A stretch of DNA of 64,000 nucleotides from Membranipora membranacea (lineage: Eukaryota > Bryozoa > Gymnolaemata > Cheilostomatida > Membraniporidae), in assembly GCA_914767715.1 (NCBI GenBank), contig OU612066.1:37482283-37546282 (forward strand), read 5' to 3'. This document shows positions 19,966 through 32,358 of this stretch, piece by piece; the stretch's first letter is position 1, and every line of letters begins with the position of its first letter. Under the pieces are notes generated by a model. It saw only the letters and a program-made list of their open reading frames with translations, was not told where the DNA came from and made no database searches. Both the position numbers and the translations under genes were made by a program.

Positions 19966-22850
19966 TGGCTTCTTTACACACAGCAACCGCTCCATACTAA
20001 TGAATTAAGTGGAGATTTACTGGTTGAGTGATAAGTAAGTGTAAAAAAAGGTGAGGGTGAATGTGGAGTCTATCAATTGTCCTCTTTAAAAAAACAGGTT
20101 GAATCTTATCGTGACGCTGATAGATGCTCCTCCAAAAGACACAGACATGTGGTTACACTCTCTCTTATAGGGCTATACAAAGAAATTATTAACTCATCTG
20201 AGAACCAGAAAAAAAACACAATGAACTTGTTATATTCCAACCAAGCTACTGATTCATCTTAGATCAATTTTGCAAATTTCAAGTCCATGGGATCCGTTAA
20301 CAACATTTTTAGATTCAGTTTTAGGTCAGTACCAACAGATCAGGCCAAAACTTGAGTTGTCACATTCAAGGATAAACACCCACAAGAATTGCAGAGAGTT
20401 TGTTTGAGCCAATATGCAATCGTGGTGACAGTGACATCAGGGCTGAGTTGAATTAGTAGGGAGAGAACAGAGAGAGCTAGAGAAGAGTAAGCATTGATAG
20501 GGAGGAGCAACAGGAGAAAGAGAACGTGAGGAAATATACCAAAACCAAACAGCAAAAATTAAGCACATAAACAAAAAAACACCTGGATCAAATATCTGAA
20601 CAAATACGATTTGTGATGGCAACTGGTCAGGCAATCTTGAACTGGTCAGGCAAATTTCGAGATAGCTATTTTATGTCGGTGGCATGGAAAATAGGGTTGA
20701 AATCACTTGAGAAGGTCGAAACTGTCATGATGTCTGCCTGAATACTGAATGAAGTCTCTTAACAGAATAGGAGATGATAGTGGAAGCCCATCCAAAGGAA
20801 AGGAAACCAATGGTATCCACATAGTGACCCTGCAAAACACACCTGTGTTCTTCAGAAAAGCTATCACTGTTTCTTTAATGTTGTTTTGCTGGCTATGCAG
20901 CCTCATTTGACAGTGTCTCCAACAAATTACCAACTTGTTTCATATTTAGATGAGTGTGAACCATTCAGGATGTGAAGTATATGATGAGTCGTCATTCTTG
21001 TAGTCAAGCCATCCGACACTAGTTGAGTTGGCAAACAAAGCTTGCGAGAAAAAAAGTCTGGGAAAACCACCCAACTTGGCCTCAGGATGAGGACAAAGAA
21101 ACCTCACTAAAAACTCCATCCCCTAGTGAGAATGGACAGGGTTTTTGCCAGGAGGTTAGATTAGAATTTTCTAAGCAGCAGCTGGAAATAATCTGGTGTG
21201 GCTCAGTTAACTTCTATTTTGGCATTTCCTTTATACCTTTAAAGTGATTGTCTTTGTTGACATTATGCAAATTGGCTCAAGCAAAATCCAACGCACCTAC
21301 CACACAAAGAATATCTTCCAGGCCTAACAATCAAATGTATCGATATAAATATTAAAAGATCCCACACTGTTAAGCGAGGATATTCTAGCTGAAAATACTC
21401 TTTTATTATTACTGTTTACCAAATCACAGGGGTTTTCAATTCATACACGCTTGCACCTCTTTTCATCGGTAAACATCTCTTGAGAGAGAGTTATGATTTT
21501 TACGAACAAACTTTTCGTTGATAAGTATTCTAGCTTACTAGGTTACTCTTATATATAACTTTTAGTTTGGTACATGTTTGAACATGCAAAACCCACTGCT
21601 TCTCAAGTTATAACTACCAAACAGTCAACAAATAAGCTCACACTATGTAGAAGTAATGCATCTGGTCAGATAGTTTTACCACGTGTGTCTGTTTTAATTA
21701 GATCTTATCATCTTTTTAGTGCCATACAGATAGCCAACTGATCTATATCCTATCCTATCAAAACCTAGCCAAGGTTTAATGCTACCAAGCTCACCAGCTC
21801 ACCAGATACAAAAACTGTATCAATTGGAAGCCAGGCATATGTGAAGAGAACTTGCAAAATGTAATTCTGTCTGTCTGATAATTATGAACGGTAAAACTGA
21901 GTGGCTATCATTACATCACCATTATATTGACTACCATAGGGACTTCAGTCTTCAGTTAACAATAATGTACTGCACGAGGTGTGTAGTAGGGTTTATCATG
22001 GTTTTCAAAGTTTTCCTAATTATATAACTGAATATAGGGGTTTTAGGATAACATTACAATTGAACTCAACATATCGTTAGAACAGGCTCACTTTGATAAA
22101 ACAGCCACAAATATTTGAACATCTTATTACATAGCTATTAGTGTAACGTCTTCTCTACTAGCTGGATAGAGGACAGCATGGCTATTGTTTATTCAACGCT
22201 ACATCTAACACAGAATTTTAGGTTTTATGCAAGAATTGGTTTATTCCTTTGTGTATCATTGTGTGATGTTTTCGAGCTGGGCTTACTCTTAAGAAGTCAC
22301 CAAAGACCCACTAAAAATTCTGCAAAGTATCACTAAGTCTCAGCAGTGATCTGTAGATTTTACAACACTAGGGAATACCTTCTGTCTATGTTTTGTGACG
22401 TAGAACAGATAGGACAGACTGGAGAGAGCTCAGACCATATCCTGAAATACTGATATAAATACCTACCAGCATCTATTTCTATAAGGGTGAGTCTAACAAC
22501 TCTGGAGTATGATTAACAAATAATCTTGAAAATCAATGAAGGCGCAAGTCACAATCAATTTATTTGTCATGCAGACTTTTACGTGTAAAACCGACATACC
22601 ATGATAATATGTTGTAAAAATGATTTGGTGCATGCTTGTTTGGTTATTTTTGTGTGGTTGATACTCACTGATTCACTGGCAAGGACTGAGGAGATATCTA
22701 CGATACTTGACATCAGCAGAATAAACACATGCAGTGAAGTCCAAGAGCCAGGGGCCCACAGCTCATTTATGCCCTATGTTATATGTATGTTCATAACAAG
22801 CAACACAGTTGAGCTCATAATATAATAATTGATAAATAAAATATAATGAT
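19966..22850 (+). repeat. dispersed repeat R, copy A, distal part
   Basis: Matches copy B (about 44545-47848): CAACCxCxCCATACTAAxxA at 19984 and 44569; CAGGAGAAAGA at 20512 and 45568; AATCTTCCAGGCC-type words at 21310 and 46400. From 21290 on it also matches copy C (41128-42533), for example AGATCCCACACTGTTAAGCG. The last 190 bases (22660-22850) match 57300-57520. Small frames within (20077-20262, 21023-21247, 22601-22825) have no recognisable content. Confidence 0.8.
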
Positions 22851-24079
22851 GAAGACAACAAGGAGTCAAGGGACCGGTTTCAGTTAGCTCATAACGACGG
22901 TCACTAGGGGTATGTCACTCGTTTAGGTGTTGCTAACCATAATGACTGTCTCAATTATAATGGACGACAGTGATTGACGACCAATCTTTGTGACTCAGTC
23001 GCACAAATTGAGAGCTACTCAGAGGGGCTCTCAAAACCAATTCTGTTCTTCTGCAGATAAAGGAAGAAAAGAAACACTTACTTCTACACACATGCTCCAG
23101 ACTTGTGGGATAATTACTCCAACATATATGATCACATGATTCTATTATTATGACAAGAGTATAATCAATAAAACATATTTCTACCCAACTCTGTACAATA
23201 TTATGCAAGTTGAATACAAAGCAAAACAGTTCTTCATATAATAGAAGATTATACACATGTCTTATGATAATTTGCTGATATTGAGCACATACACCAGATA
23301 GACGCAGAAAACACTAGTAAATTTAATTTAAATTCAAGATGTCCTTTCCAATTTCACAGCAAGTGGCCTCCACCAGCCAAGTTGTCGCAGTGAATGTGTG
23401 TAAATTATGCATAATTGATGTTACTTAGTTGCATGTAGGTACAGACAGGTGAAGATGTGTTCACTTAACACAATACTACACATTAAACTGTAGCTACTGC
23501 TCTGCAAGACCACCTACCACTTACCTTCCCCACTTATTGATTATATTACAGTTCATGGTTCAGTGGCTTTAGGAATTCCCAACTCTTTTACCACCTTTTT
23601 TAGGCAATCATTAGCAGTTTTGTAGTGTAGTATATAATTTTTAAGGGGTTCCAACCTAATAGTGGTATTGTTAGATGATCAAAAGGCAGTCAATAACCAT
23701 TAATAGAACCATCAAGAAACCCATCAGACCAAGGACTTACAGACAACTCCTTGATCAGACCATGAATCAATCAAGGTGTTAATGAGATTTAGGATGATGA
23801 TGATGTTCTCCACTTTTAATCAATCTGAATTGGATGTTCAGCTTTAATATCATGGTGGAAAACTGCTCAAATATAGAATCGTGGCAATAGCTTTATATGA
23901 AGCAGAATGTGAGGTGCAGAAATCATGCATTTTAAATCGGCATAAATTTCTGATTGAGAGTGAAGTACTTTTCTGTTAATAGTAACAACATTTTTAGCAC
24001 TTATAACAAGGTTATGTTAAGTCGGTATTGGAATATTGTGCAGTGATAAACTTCCATATCACACTAGTATGTTGTTTTA
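22851..24079. other. non-coding stretch
   Basis: No coding motif was recognised. It may include the 5' end of the Harbinger relic that follows, but no inverted terminal sequence was found. Confidence 0.45.
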
Positions 24080-24702
24080 CAGACTCCATTAAAAAAGCCT
24101 CGAGCAAATAAATGGAGCGAGGAGGAAAAGGCAGCACTTGCACAGGGTGTCTGCAGTCGGTACCGTGCCATTTTTGGCATCAGCAAAGGTAAAGGTCATC
24201 TTGTTCATTGATAATATTTAAATAAAACTTCTGGTATTCAGATCAGCTCATCGTATAGTGTTTGGTTTACTAGACTGTATAGACCAGATCAAGCTTGATG
24301 CATTTGCCTGCCTTTTGAGTTGCCCCACTCTAACAGTGGAGAAAGGCAACTCCACATACAGGCAAATGGATCATTCTAGTATGGACTCTATAAACTGATA
24401 CGTTACTCCCTGTTATGAATTTAGATATCGATGGGGACCAGCAGCGACAGACTGCATGGGCTGCCGTTCTTCAGGAAGTTGAATCTGTGAGGGCGGATGT
24501 GCGAAGGTCTCTGGTTGAAGTGAAAGACCAATGGAAACATCTAAAAAGCAAGGCAAAGCTGGCAGCAGTGGAACGAAAAAGGCTGCTTAACAGAACTGGC
24601 GGTGGGCCGGTACCACCTGACCTGGCTCCTATCAATGGGCTTATCGTATCTGCTGTCCCAGATGAAGGAATTCTAGGACTGAGTGGTGCTGGCACTGGGT
24701 AA
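24080..24702 (+). pseudogene. PIF/Harbinger Myb/SANT-like gene relic (Harbinger-3)
   Basis: After an acceptor TTTTACAG the first piece encodes KKPRANKWSEEEKAALAQGV, then CSRYRAIFGISKG, the first helices of a Myb/SANT DNA-binding domain (W..EE...L..GV). The second piece (24415-24702) has TAWAAVLQEVESV, VKDQWKHLKSKAKLAAVERK and NRTGGGPVPPDLAPI. The 'K.QWK.LKS..K.A......R..TGGGP.P..L' pattern is typical of the protein that pairs with PIF/Harbinger nucleases. A foldback element lies in the intron between the pieces. It is a different, older lineage from the intact gene at 33727-36331. Confidence 0.75.
24270..24380. mobile_element. miniature foldback element, copy 1
   Basis: CATTTGCCTG, GAGTTGCC and CCACT on the left pair with AGTGG, GGCAACTC and CAGGCAAATG on the right. 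The order of motifs matches the element at 54001-54125. It lies in the intron of the Harbinger-3 Myb/SANT relic. Exact ends are unclear. Confidence 0.55.
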
Positions 24703-24805
24703 GACCTTTATGTCACAAGTTAAATTGTATTCAAATACTCGTTCAAGAGCACACAACATCATTAATCTTTCATGAAGTTAAAATGTATTTCATATTTTTG
24801 ACAGG

Positions 24806-25476
24806 TGACAGTGACTACGCTGTCAAGCCCTACTTGATGACTCAATTTCTCCAGGTCAACCCGGTTCTCCCGAAGCGAGATATAACACAGTCCATAAAAA
24901 GAAACAATTTCAGGTGGAATGTGCCTTCGGAGATCTAAAGAACAGTTGGAGGTGCATACATCGTCATGGTGAGTGTAAAATTACTTTTTAAAACTATTTC
25001 TGCATGTATTTCAATTTCTAAAGCCAAATATTTTTCAAACAATTAAAGTAGGTGAGTTGGTTACTGAACAATAGTGGCCACAGAATCAATCCCTATCAAC
25101 TTCAAATGGATTTATCGAACAACAATTGTCAAAGAGATCGGTCTCCTCCTAACCACATTTAGTAACTTATCCAAGCAATGATATTATGTCTAGGTTGATA
25201 TCCCTCACTTTTTTAGGTGGAGAGCTCTATTTTTTGTCAGAGAAGTGCTGTAGGGTGGTGACAACGTGCTTCGCCCAACACAATTTTTGTGTAAAGAAGA
25301 ATGTCCCTCTTCCACCAGACATACTTCAGCAGCCAGAACTGGAACAAAGAGAGGCAGGGGTACCTGAGATGGTAAGGACCGACAATGTGTGTTTGCCGAT
25401 GTTGCGTTATTGCGGCAGCGGGTTAAAGTATCATCACATTATAACCCTCAAAATCAACGTCAGCACCATCAAATAA
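24806..25476 (+). pseudogene. PIF/Harbinger transposase C-terminal relic (Harbinger-3)
   Basis: GDSDYAVKPYLMTQFL is the conserved block before the last catalytic residue. After a frame change, QVECAFGDLKNSWRCIH holds the Glu of the DDE triad, ending at a donor after CATCGTCATG. A second piece after TTTTTTAG encodes GGELYFLSEKCCRVVTTCFA and QHNFCVKKNVPLPPD, the usual end of these nucleases. The N-terminal and first two catalytic blocks are missing, so the gene is deleted and dead. Confidence 0.78.
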
Positions 25477-25712
25477 CCCATGGTAGACTGTTTAAGCGAG
25501 TAGATTGATAAATTAAAACTTCTGTGTTTTAGCTACCGAAGTTGCGCTACTGCAGCAGCGGGTGGTCTAATCACATTTTAACCCTAGAGATTAACGTCAG
25601 CACCATCAAACTACCCATGTTAGACTATTCAAGCATGTAGATTGATTAATTTATAATTCTGAGATTTTTCTGCCGACGCCGTATTATTACGGCAGCGGAT
25701 GGTCTGAGCGCC
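25396..25712 (+). repeat. tandem repeat, about 2.3 units of ~138 bp
   Basis: Units start at 25396, 25536 and 25673, each with CCGAxGxxG followed by a GCAGCGG motif and then AACGTCAGCACCATCAAA (first two units). It lies just after the Harbinger-3 C-terminal piece and probably forms its 3' flank. Confidence 0.85.
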
Positions 25713-26255
25713 TTTGCACTGTCGGATTTGATTTCTGCACCCCTGAATTGACCCAACTAAACCTTTTTTATGTACAAAAATAAAAAATTAATTATTTCCA
25801 TATTTTTCCCCACAGTGTACAACGTTAAAAAACATAGCCACATACCGAGTTCATTATTTGACCTTCTCTATCCACCAACTGCTAAATCAAAGAAACTAGC
25901 CCCAGCCAAATTCTTGAGGTACGGTCTTACCCAAGCCTTGTCCAAAATAACCTGTGTTGACTTGAAATCTCCGATAACACCATCCTTAAACTACTGCTGC
26001 CACTCATGCAAGTTTGAGCTCATTGAATTCTGCATAGCTCCAAGATAATTAAATGAGACTTAAATCTCATAATTGTCCCCTAATGGCCAAATAATTTGCA
26101 CCAACTGATCTTCAAAATCAGGGCATGAAATCTACGCACCAGCTAATGACGGGTACAGTATGCACTAGTAAGACAGTAACTACGTCACCCATGCAACCCC
26201 CCCCCCCCCCCCCGATAGATAATTAATTGCATACCCTAATTTTGACGATCAGTTT
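25713..26255. other. non-coding, with a run of 17 C
   Basis: The frame at 25770-26048 has no recognised motif. A homopolymer of 17 C occupies 26197-26213. Confidence 0.5.
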
Positions 26256-27518
26256 GTGCAAATTATTTGCTCATTAGGTGACAATGCTGAGATGTGTGGC
26301 AGCAGTGGTTTAAGGATAATTCAGGAAGATATCACTAAAGAGGACACAGAAATGCGCAAAGCGATCAAACCAATGATCAAGCTCGCAATAACTCTTCATC
26401 ACCTAGCAACAGGATCCGACTACGGGACAATACACAGACAGTACCGACTCGGTGCGTCTACTGTCCGTGGGATAGTCCACGACGTCTGTGATGCCATCTG
26501 GAAACGAATGCAGCCAGTATACCTGCGACAACCTGAGACAGAGGCTGTTTGGAAAACTATTGCAGGCTTTAAATTTATAAAGTTAATGATGTTTAGTTGT
26601 TCATGCATGGTTTAAACCATGTGTTTGTAATCATTCATCAGCCTATTGTGGCCTGATATTAATTAAAATCGAGGCTGCCTCCAGCGAGCAGAACCCATTC
26701 TCAATTGTTGCTGCTAACACAATCCAGTGTGTGACCGACAACAGGTGTACCTGTGCTGTTTGCATTCAGTTTGAACATCGATGTCTCATTCTATCGGTAG
26801 TCGACTCTTTGGCAGTTTACTGATGACTTGCTGCAATATTTGACAATCGACTAGCATGCGTTCCAACTACTAACACAAACCTTTACCGCCGGCTTTTGAT
26901 GTGACTGATGGTGTAGCACCTCTGTCATTAGCCACTCAATTGCAAACGGTATACAGTCTTATTAACCATCCAACTCTACTGCATGATCTATTGTGTGGCC
27001 AACAACAGATGTGCCAGTGCTGTTTGGTATCAATAGCCTAATTAACCATCCAGTCCTGACAACATGATTATGTGATCGGTAGGGGTCCTACTATTTTCTG
27101 TAGAGTCTATCTTTTCTAAATGTAATTTGGAACAAATAGATTACACATGTCACTCAATTGACAACAATAACAAACTGTTCTATCCTGGAGTAGGAAAGCA
27201 TGTCTTCAAAATAGCTGGACACTGCATGCATGGAGCCGGTATTTGAAATTAACAAATTAATGATTAAAATTGTTTGGTCTAGTATTGGACTTGCCTGGAG
27301 GTATATAATTGAATAGGCAAATGATTGCAAATTCACCATTGCAATGTCATATTTTTTCGGTGCATACAATGACAGCACTAAGCGCACAAAGCATCACAAT
27401 ACTGTTTTGTTGTTGTTTTCATCACAACAAAGTTTTTCTGCATCGATTCTCTACTTTGAATTTTAGGTTCAGTAAGAACTGGAACTTTCCACACTGCATT
27501 GGAGCGCTAGACGGTAAA
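26256..27518 (+). pseudogene. second PIF/Harbinger transposase relic, N-terminal half (Harbinger-4)
   Basis: The frame has MRKAIKPMIKLAITLHHLAT, then GSDYGTIHRQYRLGASTVRG and IVHDVCDAIWKRMQPVYLRQ. This is the helix-turn-helix region of HARBI1-like nucleases ('K..IT...LATG.SY.......+G.STV..I...VC.AIW..+'). At 27468-27514 a further exon encodes FSKNWNFPHCIGALDG, the block with the first catalytic Asp, before a donor GTAAAT. Nothing of the remaining triad was found. The sequence differs from both other Harbinger lineages here. Confidence 0.75.
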
Positions 27519-27559
27519 TAACAGCTCTCAAAATTAATTGGCCATGACTGTGTGGTATT

Positions 27560-28013
27560 AAAGCCTGGTGACAAATTGCAGCAAAGATGCAAGACTTTTG
27601 GTCTTTCAAGGATTTGCAACAGTTCTTCAATTCTGAACCACATCACAGCGTCTCAAGACTCTTGCAAGACTAATCTCAGAAGTCCGACGGCGTCAGAATT
27701 CTAAGATAGTTGCAAGACAGTTGCAACAGAATATCTTAGAACTGACTGCGAACCAAAGGGCAGAGATTTCGGCTGTATATGCTATATGGACTAAGATTTG
27801 ATAAAACTCAGAGATTCTGCAAGCAATTGATAACTGTCTTGTCCTGTCTTGGAAGTTGTAAGATTAGTCACTGCGCAACTGCTGCAGGAATTCTAGAGTG
27901 AATTTTATGCAATTTGAACTACAAAATCTCAAGACTGGTAGGACAATTGCAAGAGCGTTGCAAGAGTTGCGAGACTCTTGAGGTTGCCCACTGCAATTGG
28001 GCACCAGGCTTTA
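27560..28013. mobile_element. MITE-like element, ~454 bp
   Basis: TAAAGCCTGGTG at 27560 and its inverse CACCAGGCTTTA ending at 28013 bound the element. Just inside, CAAATTGCAG and CTGCAATTGG also pair. The interior repeats TTGCAAGAC-like words many times on both strands and holds no gene. The target duplication is unclear because the ends are AT-rich. Confidence 0.7.
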
Positions 28014-28640
28014 TTTGATATCTGCTAGGAAATAATTAAATTTCAAGAGTTTTTTTATTACTGGATCTCTGAGATAAGTATATTCGATAGTATCCAATAT
28101 ATGACTGTCCAAGTCTGGCAAAATAAAAGCCGAGTCATCTTACACCATCAAGCGACTTTCCATTATCCTGTTTAAAGATTTTCTTTGAACAGGAAAGCAT
28201 GTTATTATCCAGAAACCCCATGGAGCTGGTTCTTAGTGGTATAACTATAAAGGAATTCACTCGATGAACCTGCTGGCCATGGCTGACTCTTGTTATCATT
28301 TTATCTCTGTGGACATTGGACAGCTTGGTTGTGAGGCGGATGGGGGGTGTGTGGGAGTGGTCCAACTTCAATCGTAGAATGCGGAGTGGTAGGGTTCAAC
28401 TAAGATATAAGAAATTTCTTAGCACATAATAGGCTACATTTTGAGTCCCATTAATTTTTTGGGCTGATTCGCAAATGTAAATCCCTTCATTTCATGATGT
28501 ATGATGCAGTATTATTTACATAGCTTATCACAACTAGAATCTAATACTGGATCATTCATTAATACTATGGCATAAATTATTGTAAGGCAACATTTAGCAT
28601 TGTTTATATATTATTCATCTCTGCCAACGAGCAAAATCTG
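28014..28640. other. non-coding stretch
   Basis: No recognised motif. The minus-strand frame 28135-28371 has no family signature. Confidence 0.45.
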
Positions 28641-28735
28641 AGTTTTTAGCTTACATTCTAAAATCCCCTGAGTAGCCTGAGTTGAACCCAAAAATTTGAG
28701 TAACTCGGGCTAAACCTGAGTGGTTGAGAGCCCTG
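28641..28735 (-). repeat. isolated hAT-type terminal sequence
   Basis: GAGTGGTTGAGAGCCCTG ends at 28735 and resembles the right end of hAT-1 (GAGTAGTTGAGAACCCTG). It is preceded by similar subterminal words (CCTGAGT, ACTCGGGCTAAACCTGAG). No partner end was found, so this is a solo end or the remains of a non-autonomous copy. Confidence 0.5.
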
Positions 28736-29700
28736 TCGAAAACAATGGGGAGTTAACTGTTCTCATGCTGGAGCAATACTAAAAGGTGGTAAATACATAA
28801 ATATTTGAGTGTTGGCTATGTGTTGTCAGTCCAGAAAAGTTATTTCTGCAACCGCCAATGGCAAGAAAATAGAGTATAAAAGCAGAAGCATCTACAACCA
28901 ATTATATCTGTTGCTGGGAAATGGAGATATCTGGCTCCCTCTGGCATACCTATCAAAGACAGGTGATGTCAGAGGATATTGGCTAACAATAAAGCTGCCC
29001 ATTGGCAACCTCTACAGAAGGTTGCTGGCTAAACCTTGCCGGCTGGGAGGATTGATTGATGAATTAAAAAATATAAATAAGTAAGAGCTCCACTTCATTA
29101 TCACTTACAAAAGTACCACTGATTGTCATCAATACAAGCAAGTGACTATCCATACAAAGTTCACACCTAAGTTTTCCCAGATTGTTGATGTTCAATGCGT
29201 AATACCTGATAACAGATCATCTCGAAATCGAACAGCAAGCGATTCTATATCCATGATTGATCGATACTATCGATCAGTGATCAATCATTACGCCATTTAT
29301 CCATTTGATAGATGACATAATGCCTATTTCAATTTACTGGTTATATTTAATTATTGAATGCTGGTAGGGTACAGTTACAGTAGAAAGAAACACAGAAACC
29401 ATGTAATGTTTTCAACAATGAAATACACGAGGTCAAGAAGAAAGGCCATAGGCTTACATAAGAGTTATATAAGTCTATGAGAAAGACAAAACTGCAAAAT
29501 ATGTCAAGTAGCTAGCGATGCAAGCCAAATATTCAAAAGTATTTACAAGTATAAGAGTTAGAATAAAAACTCAGTAACTGCAGCATTTGCGAAGTAGTAG
29601 GTAATGTAAGACTAAGTGTTATTAAGCAAACTTACAAGTTACTAAATTTAGGTAAACAATATAAAGTTTATTAAGTTTAAGGTGAGTGAGAGCTCAGAGA
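28736..29700. other. non-coding stretch
   Basis: The frame 28809-29084 has no recognisable feature. A GATCGATACTATCGATC-like inverted motif lies near 29260. The left end of hAT-2 should fall in or near this stretch but no match to its right end was found. Confidence 0.45.
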
Positions 29701-29719
29701 GGACGCATGCAGCCACCCA

Positions 29720-30876
29720 CTACTTCAACTTGTCATTAAATGCCAGAAAAACCAATATATCCACCATAGAAGGCTTTAAAGCATTTCTGCGCTTGGTAAC
29801 AATGTGACCACTCAGACTAAATAGTCGTTCGCTCGGAACGCTAGTGGCACATGCGCTAAGCACGTAGCGTGCAAGCCCGCTTAGCATTGGAAGATCTTTG
29901 GCATGAGACCGCCACCATACAAGGACATCCTCTGACGACGCCAGTGTTGGAAGTGACAGGTAGAATTTGAGCTCATGCATAGCTCGGTCCTCGGGTAAAC
30001 ATTTTCTTCGGATTGCAGATTGAGTATTGGAAACAGTACTGGCTTTCCTTGATAGTAACATGTCCGCAAGTGTCCTTGGTTTTTTACTTGTGGAAGGTGC
30101 AGCATCAGCATCTTTCTCGGTATCCTCACTCTCCTCCTCATCTCCAGCGTGTAAGGCAACAGCTCTTCTTACTACTTCCTTTTGTGTAGCGTCAAACGAA
30201 GGAAGAGTAATTCCAAGGGGTTTATCATTATCAGGGACCGGAGCTTCATTCCCGTCTTCTTCACTGTGATCTTTTGGTTTGGCATACTCGAGATACCTTG
30301 GATCAAGCATCTCTGCCATCCTCAGGAATAATAGCGCCTCCTGCTTCTCCTGCAGCCTTGTCCGGAAATACGAGGCTACTCCAGTTTTTATGCCAGCAGA
30401 TATCTCTTCGTCCTGGTCATTTGGCGAACATAGATCATCTACATGCCTTAACGTCGGCAGAGCTGAAGAAATCGTCACCTGGTTTTCTCCTGATAACAGA
30501 TCAGTTAGCACTTCAAAACCTTCTAAACCATGTAAAATGGCGTCGATGGTGTCAGCATTCTCCCATCCTATAGATAGGTGTCGATACTTCCTGTCCTCAA
30601 GAAAAACACTGTTAATGGCAGGGATCTGTTCCTTGATTCGCCTCAGCATTTTTAGCTTTGATCCCCATCTCGTAGATACATCATTGGGGATCTGATGATC
30701 AGGCAGTTTATGTTCCTTTTGAGCTTTAACAAACTTTTGTCTATAGTTGCTTGATGAGTGGATTAGAGACACCAGACTTCTACAGGTAGCCACTACTTTG
30801 GTGATTCTGTCATCCTTCACAGACAGTGTGATAGCATTGTGTAAGATGTGTCCCATGCACGGGATTCTCAAGATCC
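29720..30876 (-). pseudogene. hAT-2 transposase, core plus dimerisation exon (about 385 codons)
   Basis: Behind an acceptor TTGAACAG the frame runs open to a stop at 29720. RIPCMGHILHNAITLSVKDD is the 'C.AH..N' catalytic-core motif in its H form. Then come LPDHQIPNDVSTRWGSKLKM (the 'D..TRW.S' motif), SYFRTRLQEKQEALLF, AEMLDPRYL, and the C-terminal SLPTLASSEDVLVWWRSHAK with ATSVPSERLFSLSGHIVTKR for dimerisation. This is the ZBED1/Tip100-like layout. This exon has no stop, but upstream exons do. Confidence 0.85.
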
Positions 30877-31518
30877 CTGTTCAATAAAAAAAGGAAAAAA
30901 TTATTAGGAATAAGTAACCAGCAGTTCATCGAGGAAATCAAACCTCTTCCTAATTTGTCTCCGACATATTGTATCATATCGACGGGAGGGGGGGGGGGGA
31001 ATAAAGCTCATGCTCAAAGTAATGACAATAAGCTGTCCTATAATTTCATCGATAAGAGTATCCCACACTGGCTCAAAACCGTGAACCCTCCAGGACATAA
31101 TTATACATTATGCATGCATAATGAATGTGATTAAGTGAGTAAATCAACAAGGACAACTTAAATTCCGTACATCCTGCAATGAGAGTAATTAAGCACTAAC
31201 CCAGACGCAACCATATGTTAATTAGTGGAGAGCACGTAAATGATGAAAATGGCCAAATGGGAAAATGTATGAAAATGGCCAAAATTAAACTTTTCACCTT
31301 ATTATGACCTCAAAGGCGTTGTATGTCAGTCTATAAATCTTGCTGATTGAGAGATTCTATAATCTATAGTATGAAAATGGCCAAATTATTTCAATGTGAC
31401 AAGTTGTCTTCCGTTTGATAAAGAAATGACAACTTCAATAAAATTGCAAATAAACTGTTTGAATTTGTAATTTCAAAGAGCAGATTACTAGTATGAAAAA
31501 TGGACCATTTCCACTAAC

Positions 31519-31775
31519 CTGCTTCGCGTGCAGCAGCTACCATATTTGCAGCTCAATCTGTTGTCATGGAGGCTATATTACCCTTCCGCAGCCCGTATTC
31601 CTGAATACTTTCTTCGAGGAACGAGGCTATGTTCTCCGCTGTATGCGACTTAGGGTGACATTGAGTCTTCAAACAGGCAGTTAGTAGCCTGAAGTCAGGG
31701 GTAACAAAGTGGGCAGTCAGGCTCATATATGGATCTCCGGTCAGACTCGTCCATCCATCTGAGGTTACACTTATC
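31519..31775 (-). pseudogene. hAT-2 transposase, exon with first catalytic block
   Basis: Acceptor TTTTCTAG and donor GCAG|GTTAGT bound ISVTSDGWTSLTGDPYMSLT with the first catalytic Asp (TSDGWTS), then HFVTPDFRLLTACLKTQCHP and HTAENIASFLEESIQEYGL. MTTD is followed by TGA where the family has Asn (TTDNAANM), then AANMVAAAREA, so there is one nonsense change. Confidence 0.8.
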
Positions 31776-32171
31776 CTAGAAAACACAACAACACATTTAT
31801 TGGAAATCTCACATCAAACACATTGATGGTTAACAGCTGCTTTACTTGCCTATTGGTGTGCTGTTGGCAAGACATCCAACTACACAAACCAAGGCAGGTA
31901 AAGCAGCTGCAACTCATGAAATGTCAGTGACACAATGTTTGTGAATCAAAGATGACCGCTAATATTTTGAGTTCCGAATCATAAGTAACTAGGCAAGTGC
32001 TGTACACCTAGTACGTGGCGGACATTACCACTTATGACTGTCGACTGATTGCGGGTCAAAAAGTTATGTACAAAGTCTTGGGTCTTGTCCATTGATGACA
32101 AGAAGTAAAATATTTTGATCGTGTCATATGAGGCATTGTTGTCATCACCTCCCCTCTTTATTTGAGGATAC

Positions 32172-32358
32172 AGAATTGAGAAATCATACCAATTAGCATC
32201 CTTGAGATGGCGCGTAACAATATCTCTCTTTTCAGTGTAGAGTGTGGGAATAGCCGTCCTGGTGAAGTACATCCTCCCTGGAAGCTTATACCTTTTATCA
32301 AGAGTCACAATCATCTGTTGGAAACTTTCCTTTTCAACAGTGTAGATAGGTACAGTGC
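32172..32358 (-). pseudogene. hAT-2 transposase, exon before the catalytic core
   Basis: After acceptor TACCAG the frame reads VPIYTVEKESFQQMIVTLDK, then RYKLPGRMYFTRTAIPTLYT. The 'P......R......+P.LY' stretch is usual between the BED finger and the core in ZBED-type hAT proteins. The donor is probably TTCT|GTATCC at 32171. Confidence 0.7.

Noticed and set aside
26197-26213. Run of 17 C as a possible assembly gap or regulatory element
   Set aside because: Homopolymer runs are common and unreliable; nothing around it suggests a function.
28809-29084. 91-aa frame as a gene
   Set aside because: No recognisable motif or splice context; it lies between element remnants.
30027-30695. Plus-strand frames of 80-138 aa
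   Set aside because: They are antisense shadows of the hAT-2 core exon, whose minus-strand motifs are clear.
29720-30871. A domesticated host ZBED gene
   Set aside because: The 383-aa frame is intact, but upstream exons have stops (BED exon, TTD-stop) and the gene is split by a transposon.
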